NCBI GenBank assembly: GCA_900545905.1
Contig: URBA01000096.1
Location: 1 to 6,004 of the forward strand
Length of the DNA stretch: 6,004 nucleotides
DNA from: an uncultured Collinsella sp.
Lineage (GTDB): Bacteria; Actinomycetota; Coriobacteriia; Coriobacteriales; Coriobacteriaceae
Direction of reading: 5' to 3'
Position numbers and translations under genes: made by a program. Positions 1 to 4,624 of the stretch are shown one piece after another; the first letter of the stretch is position 1; every line of letters starts with the position of its first letter. The notes beneath the pieces were generated by a model that searched no databases, was not told where the DNA came from, and saw only the letters and a program-made list of their open reading frames with translations.

Positions 1-1
1 G

Positions 2-397
2 ATTTCCGCTGCCCTGATCGCTGCCCAGCAGACCGCTGAGACCATCGTCAACGATGCCAATGAGAACGCTGAGCGTATTCGCAACGAGGCTGACGCCAAG
101 GCCCGCGAGGTTATCCGCCAGGCTCTGACCGAAAAGCAGGCTGAGCTCGAGGAGATCGATCGTCTCAAGGCTTCTCGTGAGGAGTTCAAGGCCGAGTATC
201 TCAAGCTCATCCAGCACTTCATGGACGATGCCCAGAACTCCTTCCCGGCCGACCTCATGGCCTCCACGCCGGTCGGTTCTGCCGCTTCTCCTGCGGTGAC
301 TGTTCCCGCCGAGCCGCTGCCCGTCGCTGACCCGGTTGTCCCCGTGGCCGATCCCTTCGCCCCGATCGACAACTTCGCTGCCGACGACCTGGACTAA
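2..397 (+). CDS. divIVA: DivIVA-like protein, C-terminal part (5' end outside window)
   Basis: The frame is open from base 2 to the TAA at 395-397 and gives 131 C-terminal residues; the start lies upstream of the window. The first 80 or so residues are a charged heptad-like coiled coil rich in A, E, R and K (for example ETIVNDANENAERIRNEA), ending in FKAEYLKLIQHFMDD. This resembles the second coiled coil of DivIVA/Wag31 proteins, which gather at negatively curved membrane and organise pole or septum growth. After it comes a Pro/Val/Ala-rich low-complexity tail ending in ADDLD. The membrane-binding N-terminal domain that would prove the family is not in the window, so another coiled-coil protein remains possible. 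The gene is closed by a strong terminator 26 bases after the stop. Confidence 0.7.
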   Translation: MSAALIAAQQTAETIVNDANENAERIRNEADAKAREVIRQALTEKQAELEEIDRLKASREEFKAEYLKLIQHFMDDAQNSFPADLMASTPVGSAASPAVTVPAEPLPVADPVVPVADPFAPIDNFAADDLD

Positions 398-423
398 CAT
401 TCGGCCTACAATTTAGTGCCTAG

Positions 424-453
424 AAAGGACCCGCAGCTTGCGGGTCCTTTTTT
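424..453 (+). terminator. Intrinsic terminator of the divIVA-like gene
   Basis: A perfect 12-bp stem (424-435 with 439-450, arm AAAGGACCCGCA) closes on the 3-base loop GCT. The T run covers 448-453, its first three bases belonging to the stem. It is placed 26 bases after the TAA of the preceding plus-strand gene. The flanking A and T runs would also allow some termination of transcription from the other strand. Confidence 0.9.
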
Positions 454-478
454 ATGACTGTACCGGGGCGCGCAACAT

Positions 479-516
479 AAAAAACCGAGCCCTGCACATA
501 GTGGCGCAGAACTCGG
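479..516 (-). terminator. Intrinsic terminator of the nitroreductase gene
   Basis: Read on the minus strand, CCGAG (516-512) pairs with CTCGG (489-485). An inner CTGC/GCAG stem (509-506 with 495-492) continues the helix after a 2-base internal mismatch, and a run of six T follows (484-479). It lies about 50 bases past the stop of the minus-strand nitroreductase gene and next to the opposing divIVA terminator, so the two convergent units are insulated from each other. Confidence 0.8.
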
Positions 517-564
517 CGAACCGGTGAGCGGTCAAGGATAGGTTTTTAGGGCATGTCCCAAAAT

Positions 565-1095
565 CTACTTGAGGAGGAAGTCGGAGAGGGGAATGGTACG
601 GGCCTCGCGATGCTCGGGGTCGGCGATGTGGTCGGCAGGATATCCGCAGACGAGCATGTGATAGGGATAGACGCCCTCGGGCAGGTTGAACTGCTCCTGT
701 GCCACCTCGGGCTTAAAATGGCATACCCAGCACGTTCCCAGGCCCTGCTCGGTGGCCTCCATCATCATCTGATCGCACACTATGGACGTATCGATTTCAC
801 TGGAATTCATCTGGTCATACGGGCGCACCCAAGCGTCTTCGGTAACGCTACAAATAAGGAAGATGAGCGGAGCGCCAAAGATAGATCCATCACGAGCAAA
901 CCGAGGCTGACAAGCAGCAGCCTTCTCCAGAAGCTCAGGCGTATCCAGCACCATCACACGAGAAGGATGATTATTACAAGCAGAAGGAGCAATCCGCCCA
1001 GCCTCAACAATGGCATCCACAACAGCTTGCTCAACAGAACGATCCTGAAATTCACGACAAGAATACCGACCCCGAGCCAGATCCAAATAAGACAT
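565..1095 (-). CDS. Nitroreductase family protein (FMN-dependent oxidoreductase)
   Basis: A 176-residue single-domain protein of the nitroreductase fold, a family that binds FMN as a dimer and uses NAD(P)H to reduce nitro compounds, quinones or flavins; the substrate cannot be read from the sequence. Family marks are the N-terminal RGRYSCREF (residues 8-16, FMN-phosphate-binding region), APSACNNHPSRVMVL (37-51), the helix MMMEATEQGLGTCWV (110-124) and LVCGYPAD (148-155). The length fits the short members of the family. I place the start at 1095 because GGAGGG at 1106-1101 lies five bases upstream; the longer frame up to 1161 adds an untypical hydrophobic stretch and has no such site. Codon use changes sharply inside the gene: among the first 71 codons only one ends in C, while about half of the last 61 do. 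Confidence 0.88.
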   Translation of the reverse strand: MSYLDLARGRYSCREFQDRSVEQAVVDAIVEAGRIAPSACNNHPSRVMVLDTPELLEKAAACQPRFARDGSIFGAPLIFLICSVTEDAWVRPYDQMNSSEIDTSIVCDQMMMEATEQGLGTCWVCHFKPEVAQEQFNLPEGVYPYHMLVCGYPADHIADPEHREARTIPLSDFLLK

Positions 1096-1265
1096 ACAAG
1101 CCCTCCAACAATTAAAAATCAAACAAACCCAAAGTAACCCAAACAGTACCCAAAGCAGCAATCAGCCAATCGCTCATCGAATACCAAAGTAAAACCCCGA
1201 GCAATCAAGGGCCATCACAGCAAAGGCCCCACCACGCTCAATCCCTCAGCCAAAGTTCCCAATGG
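883..1265 (-). other. C-depleted (G+T-rich on minus strand) patch over nitroreductase 5' half and leader
   Basis: On the minus strand, the leader 1265-1096 and the first 71 codons of the nitroreductase gene are rich in G and T and poor in C. By hand count the leader has about 20 C in 170 bases. The first 71 codons contain about 45 T-ending and one C-ending codon, while the last 61 contain about 31 C-ending and 9 T-ending. The patch starts beside the inverted repeat at 1267-1375 and fades near codon 72. The leader also holds imperfect TTTGGG repeats (about 1120-1155). The cause is unknown: strand-biased mutation or a recombined segment are both possible. Confidence 0.7.
1143..1151 (-). promoter_or_regulatory. 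Candidate -10 region for the nitroreductase gene
   Basis: The minus strand reads GGGTACTGT, with TACTGT at 1148-1143. Transcription would start near 1136, giving a leader of about 40 bases before the ATG at 1095. It resembles the GGGTA-type -10 boxes before the BI-1 and PARG-like genes. No good -35 hexamer is visible at the usual distance, so this is a weak call. Confidence 0.3.
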
Positions 1266-1266
1266 T

Positions 1267-1375
1267 GGTACGTAAGGGAGTGGGCCCGACCACTAATACC
1301 TTTTGAACGACTCTGCTTGCAGCCGGAGTGAAAAAGGTATTAGTGGTCGGGCCCGCGACCGGTGGGATACGTACC
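1267..1375. repeat. Large palindromic element, candidate MITE/REPIN-type mobile repeat
   Basis: Two arms of 23 bases, 1282-1304 and 1332-1354, are perfect reverse complements (core GGGCCCGACCACTAATACC) around a 27-base centre (1305-1331). Within that centre ACTC (1310-1313) can pair with GAGT (1326-1329). Outside lies a second inverted pair, GGTACGTA (1267-1274) and TACGTACC (1368-1375). The hexamer CCCAAT occurs at 1258-1263 and again at 1376-1381, directly abutting the right end and three bases from the left end, as a target duplication would. No protein is encoded. It sits exactly between the DUF47 stop codon and the nitroreductase leader. Neither strand has a T run after the hairpin, so it is not a standard terminator. 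A transcribed copy would form a very stable RNA hairpin that could protect the pit-DUF47 mRNA 3' end. Confidence 0.75.
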
Positions 1376-1380
1376 CCCAA

Positions 1381-2004
1381 TTAACTGTTCTTCATGACAA
1401 TCGAATCCACAACATCGGCCACATTCTCGCAGCAGTCGGCGCAGTACTCCAGGAAGGCGTAGACGTCACGCCAAGCGATGACCTCGAGCGGATCCTTGCC
1501 GTTAACGTGCAGGTTGCGCATGGCGTTGATGTAGAGCTCGTCGGCCTCGGACTCGATGGTGTTGATCTGGATGACCAGCTCGCGCAGCGTTTTGGACTTG
1601 CGGTAGTTGGGAAGCTCGACCATCAGGTCTTTCATGGCGCGGCAGGCGTCAGTCACCTTGTGGGCGATGACGATGGCGTCGGGATGGATGCTCTGAATGT
1701 TGGTGAAGTAGACGCGCTGCACGACGCCCTCAATACGGTCGAGCACGGTGTCGAGCGCGCAGCTCATCAGATCCAGATCCTCGCGCTCGAGCGGGGTGAT
1801 AAAGGCGGTGAGCAGGGCGTCTTCGAGCTCGTGGTGCTTCTTGTCTGCCGCATGCTCAATCGCATGCATCTTATTGAGCATGTCGTGAATCTGCGCGGGA
1901 TCGAAGTTCTCAAAAATCTTGGTGAGCAGCTCTGCGGCCTGGACGGCGAGGTCGGCGCAAGCGACGTAGTTGTCAAAGTAGAACGAATCGGGTTTCTTTG
2001 CCAT
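1381..2004 (-). CDS. DUF47 (PhoU-like) phosphate transport accessory protein
   Basis: A 207-residue, almost wholly helical protein of the DUF47/PhoU-like family, which typically sits beside pit genes and is thought to modulate phosphate uptake in the cytoplasm. Visible marks: an N-terminal FYFDNYVACADLAVQAAELL helix (8-27), IEHAADKKHHELEDALLTAF (49-68) with the acidic/His metal-contact pattern typical of PhoU folds, FITPLEREDLDLM (68-80), a central IEGVVQRVY helix (92-100), IESEADELY (149-157) and a C-terminal YAFLEYCADCCENVADVVD helix (183-201). Length matches the family. AAAGGA (2017-2012) lies seven bases before the ATG. It follows pit on the same strand after 67 bases without an evident terminator, so cotranscription is likely. 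That gap holds a 12-base palindrome, GTCCAGATGGAC at 2049-2060. The stop codon borders the large inverted repeat. Confidence 0.88.
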   Translation of the reverse strand: MAKKPDSFYFDNYVACADLAVQAAELLTKIFENFDPAQIHDMLNKMHAIEHAADKKHHELEDALLTAFITPLEREDLDLMSCALDTVLDRIEGVVQRVYFTNIQSIHPDAIVIAHKVTDACRAMKDLMVELPNYRKSKTLRELVIQINTIESEADELYINAMRNLHVNGKDPLEVIAWRDVYAFLEYCADCCENVADVVDSIVMKNS

Positions 2005-2071
2005 GGGTGGGTCCTTTCGAGGCGAAGACGGGTGGGCGAAGTGTTGCGGTCCAGATGGACGTTCGGTTTGA

Positions 2072-3121
2072 CTAGAGGAACATCATGAACAGCTTGGCCA
2101 TGACAAAGCTGATGAGTCCGCAGGCGGGGAAGGTGAAGAACCAGGTGAACATCATGTCCTTGACGACTCCGAAGTTGATGGCCGAGAGGCGCTTGACGGC
2201 ACCGACGCCCATGATGGCGCAGGTCTTGATGTGTGTGGAGGACACGGGGATGCCGGTAAGGGTGGCAAGCAGCAGGTTCGCGGCGCCCGCCAGGTCGGCG
2301 GAGAAGCCCTGATACTTCTCGAGCTTAACCATGCTCTGGCCGACGGACTTGATGATGCGCTCACCGCCCACGCTGGTGCCGATACCCATGGTGGCCGAGC
2401 ACAGCAGCATAATCCAGATGGGGATGCCGGCATCGCCGACGCTGGTCTGGCCGTTTGCGAAGGCCACGCCTAAAAAGAGCACGCCGATGAACTTCTGTCC
2501 ATCCTGCGCGCCGTGCATAAAGCTCATGGCCGCAGCGCTCGCGATCTGAGCGTATTTAAAGAAGACATTGGCACGTCGCCTGTTGGCGGCGGCGAAAAGA
2601 ATCGAGACGAGCTTGCACAGGACCCAGCCCATGACAAAGCCCAGACCGATGGAGAGCGCCAGGCCGTAGATGACCTTCATCCACTCGTGGACGTTGACGC
2701 TGCTCGCACCGCCGAGGGCGATGGCGGCACCGGTCAGGCCGGCGATAAGGCTGTGGCTTTGCGAGGTGGGGATGCCAAAACGCGACGCTGTGGCGCCGTA
2801 GACGACGATGGAGAACAGCGCCGCGCACAGACAGGCGAGCGCCATGGTGCTGTTTCCGCCAAAGTCGACAATATGGGAGATGGTGTTGGCGACGCTCGCG
2901 TTAAAGTGCGTCATGATGAGCACGCCAAGGAAGTTGAATGCGGCACTCATGAGAATAGCGGCGCGGGCGGGCATGCAACGCGTAGTGACGCAGGTCGCGA
3001 TGGCGTTGGGTGCGTCGGTCCATCCATTGACGAAGATGGCGCCGAGCGCGAGGATCACGGTGACGGCAAGGACTGGGTTCGACACAAGTTGGCCGAGGAA
3101 GGTTGAGAACGTTACGTCCAT
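2072..3121 (-). CDS. pit: Inorganic phosphate transporter, PiT family (PHO4)
   Basis: A 349-residue polytopic membrane protein of the PiT family, which couples uptake of phosphate (as a metal-phosphate complex or with a cation) to the ion gradient. The internal duplication is visible: NGWTDAPNAIAT (32-43) and FMHGAQDGQKFIG (201-213) are the two signature halves, and GIPTSQSHSLIAG (116-128) and GIPVSSTHIKTCAIMG (290-305) are the paired TS-x-S-H / SS-T-H loops. About ten hydrophobic segments surround them, with a basic loop NRRRANVFFK (180-189) between the halves. Usual bacterial signatures read FHDAANA and HGANDAQK; here they are WTDAPNA and HGAQDGQK, probably a subfamily trait. The start at 3121 has a modest site, GAGAAAG (3135-3129), seven bases upstream. 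The DUF47 partner follows directly downstream. Confidence 0.93.
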   Translation of the reverse strand: MDVTFSTFLGQLVSNPVLAVTVILALGAIFVNGWTDAPNAIATCVTTRCMPARAAILMSAAFNFLGVLIMTHFNASVANTISHIVDFGGNSTMALACLCAALFSIVVYGATASRFGIPTSQSHSLIAGLTGAAIALGGASSVNVHEWMKVIYGLALSIGLGFVMGWVLCKLVSILFAAANRRRANVFFKYAQIASAAAMSFMHGAQDGQKFIGVLFLGVAFANGQTSVGDAGIPIWIMLLCSATMGIGTSVGGERIIKSVGQSMVKLEKYQGFSADLAGAANLLLATLTGIPVSSTHIKTCAIMGVGAVKRLSAINFGVVKDMMFTWFFTFPACGLISFVMAKLFMMFL

Positions 3122-3168
3122 ATATGGGCTTTCTCGAAGTTTGCAGGCACGTTACAGAAACATGATAA

Positions 3169-3177
3169 ATCGTATCA
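3169..3177 (-). promoter_or_regulatory. Candidate extended -10 promoter of pit-DUF47
   Basis: The minus strand reads TGATACGAT: an extended -10 (TGn) followed by TACGAT at 3174-3169. A start near 3162 would give a leader of about 40 bases before the pit ATG, as for other genes here. No good -35 box is seen (GGTAAA near 3198-3193 is a poor match). The same bases overlap a sequence that looks like a full Shine-Dalgarno site, AGGAGGTGAT (3183-3174), so the reading is uncertain. Confidence 0.35.
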
Positions 3178-3252
3178 CCTCCTGCGGGTTTCTTTACCGA
3201 GTTCTGATGGGAGCAGTGAATTTTTTGGCACTAAAAATGAATATTAGCCCTG

Positions 3253-3281
3253 TTGACCGTGGGTGTTCTTTTTGCTAACAC
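3253..3281 (+). promoter_or_regulatory. Candidate promoter for the small gene at 3372
   Basis: TTGACC (3253-3258, five of six to consensus) is followed after 17 bases by TAACAC (3276-3281, weak). Transcription would start near 3288, leaving a leader of about 84 bases. A small inverted repeat, GTGTT (3263-3267) with AACAC (3277-3281), overlaps the -10 and could be an operator, though it may be chance. It is oriented away from pit across the divergent intergenic region. Confidence 0.4.
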
Positions 3282-3371
3282 ACCATGAGGACACGTGCGC
3301 GCGCCCCAACACCCCAAAACCACAGCCTGTTCGCTTTACAACATGCAAACATGCGTTCGATAATAGGAGGC

Positions 3372-3710
3372 ATGGAATATCGACAGACAGATGGCAAAAC
3401 TCGGCGCGTGCACAAGCAGTATGTGGACGTCGTGGCTCGCATCCTCGCGGGCGGACAGGTCGTGCCGGTCACCGTCTGCTGGGTCGACGGTCGTTGCTTT
3501 ACGATTGACGAGATTGTCTCGACCGCTGGGTTTGGCCTGACGGTTCACGGCATCCGTACGGCAACCTATAAGGTGCGTTTTGGCGGGCACGCGACCGAGT
3601 TGTATCTGGAGGACCAGACGCGCGAACGACCAGATGGCTCGCAGGCCCACCTGATGCGTTGGTGGGTGTGGGCGTTCGACCGAACACTCGAGAGCGAGCG
3701 CCGCAGGTAA
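3372..3710 (+). CDS. Small uncharacterised protein, 112 aa
   Basis: I do not recognise a named family. The protein is soluble and looks beta-rich: a basic N-terminus (MEYRQTDGKTRRVHKQ), then strands YVDVVARIL (17-25), VVPVTVCWVDGRCFTIDEIV (30-49), an ATYKVRFGGHATELYLED segment (64-81) and a Trp-rich end MRWWVWAFDR (95-104). The run xxWxDGRxFxIDEIV resembles that of short conserved proteins of Firmicutes and Actinobacteria, from memory only. There is no signal peptide or membrane segment. The start is uncertain: AGGAGG (3365-3370) leaves only one base before ATG 3372. An in-frame ATG at 3351 has no ribosome site but could be read from a leaderless transcript, and ATG 3285 would add an unlikely 29 residues. 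An 80-base gap separates it from the BI-1 gene. Confidence 0.75.
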   Translation: MEYRQTDGKTRRVHKQYVDVVARILAGGQVVPVTVCWVDGRCFTIDEIVSTAGFGLTVHGIRTATYKVRFGGHATELYLEDQTRERPDGSQAHLMRWWVWAFDRTLESERRR

Positions 3711-3725
3711 GAACGCGTGGCGTTC

Positions 3726-3734
3726 GGGTACAAT
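3726..3734 (+). promoter_or_regulatory. -10 region of the BI-1 family gene
   Basis: GGGTACAAT contains TACAAT (3729-3734), five of six to the -10 consensus. It lies just after the stop of the preceding gene and 56 bases before the ATG at 3791, giving a leader of about 50 bases. A convincing -35 is lacking (GGTAAG at 3706-3711 is the 17-base option). Confidence 0.45.
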
Positions 3735-3790
3735 GGCAGGAAACTTGTCAGCTACGGCGCCGTCGCGGTGCTTTTTGAAAGGACGAAATT

Positions 3791-4486
3791 ATGAACGATA
3801 TCCAGGGCTATCAGAACGGCCCCGTCGAGAGCGGCGCAAGCCGCGCCAAGGAGATGTCGCCGCGCGCGTACAATCTCACCATGTCTGCCCTGATCTTCTT
3901 GGGCTTTTGCGCCATGGGCGCCGGCGCCTACTTTACGAGCACCATGTCGTTTGCGCGCATGATGATGAGCGGCGCCGCCTTGCCGCTGGTCTTTGGCTCG
4001 TTTATTTTGACCATCGTCGGCATGGTTATGATGTCGGCTGCTGCCAGCAAACAGTCCGTGGGCCTGTCCCTTGTGGGCTACGTAATCTTTGCGAGTACCT
4101 TTGGCCTGACCGCGTCGTTTGGCCTTGCCAACTACGACCTGCCCACCATCAACACTGCCTTTATCGCCACGGCCGCCATCACCTTTGTCTTTGGCGCCTT
4201 GGGCGTGACGTTCCCCAAGTTTTTCCAGCGCGTATATGGCATCGGTTTTGGCATTCTGCTCGCCACTATTCTGGTTGAGATCGTGCTGATGTTCATGGGC
4301 GTCTCGCAGACCATCATCGACCTGATCGTGATCGTGGTGTTCGCCGGCTTTATTGGCTACGACACCTATGTTGCCACGACAGTGCCGCCTACACTGCCCA
4401 ACGCCGTGCTTATGGCCTCTAACCTGTTCGTGGATATTATCAACGTGTTCCTGCGCATTCTGAACATCCTCGGCCGTCGCGACTAG
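3791..4486 (+). CDS. Bax inhibitor-1 (BI-1/UPF0005, YetJ/YccA-type) membrane protein
   Basis: A 231-residue protein with a short polar N-terminus (1-27) and seven hydrophobic segments near 28-50, 64-84, 89-110, 118-140, 147-169, 174-194 and 205-227. This is the layout of the BI-1/TMBIM family, whose bacterial member YetJ of Bacillus is a pH-sensitive calcium leak channel. The two aspartates of the YetJ pH sensor seem present: GYDTYVAT (189-196, Asp191) and FVDIINVFLRILNILGRRD (213-231, Asp215), the latter being the classic C-terminal family signature ending in GRRD. The physiological role in this organism cannot be inferred further. AAAGGA (3778-3783) is seven bases before the ATG. The gene has its own -10 box and a terminator about 45 bases after the stop, so it is probably monocistronic. 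Confidence 0.92.
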   Translation: MNDIQGYQNGPVESGASRAKEMSPRAYNLTMSALIFLGFCAMGAGAYFTSTMSFARMMMSGAALPLVFGSFILTIVGMVMMSAAASKQSVGLSLVGYVIFASTFGLTASFGLANYDLPTINTAFIATAAITFVFGALGVTFPKFFQRVYGIGFGILLATILVEIVLMFMGVSQTIIDLIVIVVFAGFIGYDTYVATTVPPTLPNAVLMASNLFVDIINVFLRILNILGRRD

Positions 4487-4530
4487 TGGCGAATTGCGGC
4501 GGTGCTTGCCGTGCATGCAAATCGATGCGA

Positions 4531-4558
4531 AAGGCGGTCCTTCGGGGCCGTCTTTTTT
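4531..4558 (+). terminator. Intrinsic terminator after the BI-1 gene
   Basis: A 10-bp stem (4531-4540 with 4545-4554, including two G-T pairs) is capped by a C(TTCG)G tetraloop at 4540-4545, an unusually stable RNA loop. Six T (4553-4558) follow. It separates the BI-1 gene from the PARG-like gene, whose candidate -10 box lies only 14 bases further on. Confidence 0.9.
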
Positions 4559-4568
4559 GTACGCGACG

Positions 4569-4577
4569 GGGTATCAT
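4569..4577 (+). promoter_or_regulatory. -10 region of the PARG-like gene
   Basis: GGGTATCAT contains TATCAT (4572-4577), five of six to the -10 consensus, with the same GGG prefix and following GG as the box before the BI-1 gene. A start near 4584 would give a leader of about 40 bases. The -35 position falls inside the upstream terminator (about 4549-4554) and shows no good hexamer. Confidence 0.45.
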
Positions 4578-4624
4578 GGATGGGAAAAGCCGATAGCGGC
4601 AGAGACCGAGAAAGGTGACCACTT

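Noticed and set aside
553..1137. Plus-strand open frame of 194 codons
   Set aside because: Antisense to the nitroreductase, with a biased composition produced by the C-poor strand and no ribosome site; a shadow frame.
1209..1229. GGGCC/GGCCC hairpin in the nitroreductase leader
   Set aside because: Only five pairs with an 11-base loop and no T run; it may be chance in a G-rich leader.
1267..1375. The large inverted repeat as a Rho-independent terminator for the DUF47 gene
   Set aside because: After the hairpin the minus strand reads ACTCCCTTACG and the plus strand GCGACCGG; neither has a T run. The 27-base centre and layered ends fit a repeat element better.
2049..2060. Palindrome GTCCAGATGGAC between pit and DUF47
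   Set aside because: A 5-bp stem with a 2-base loop cannot fold well and no T run follows; an operator is possible but unsupported, and it should not end the operon.
1303..2088. Plus-strand open frame of 261 codons
   Set aside because: It runs antisense through the DUF47 gene, its start lies inside the inverted repeat, it has no family resemblance, and the minus-strand product is clear.
3152..3163. Met-Phe-Leu mini-ORF in the pit leader
   Set aside because: Three codons, 14 bases from the AGGAGG, too far for good initiation, and possibly barely transcribed; not listed as a gene.
3285..3371. Upstream start (ATG 3285) for the small protein
   Set aside because: No ribosome site, the extra residues RTRARAPTPQNHSLF look like translated leader, and the best promoter would start transcription at about 3288, after this ATG.
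3752..4516. Minus-strand open frame of 254 codons
   Set aside because: Antisense to the BI-1 gene and full of His/Gly/Lys/Gln from reversed membrane-protein codons; no domain seen.
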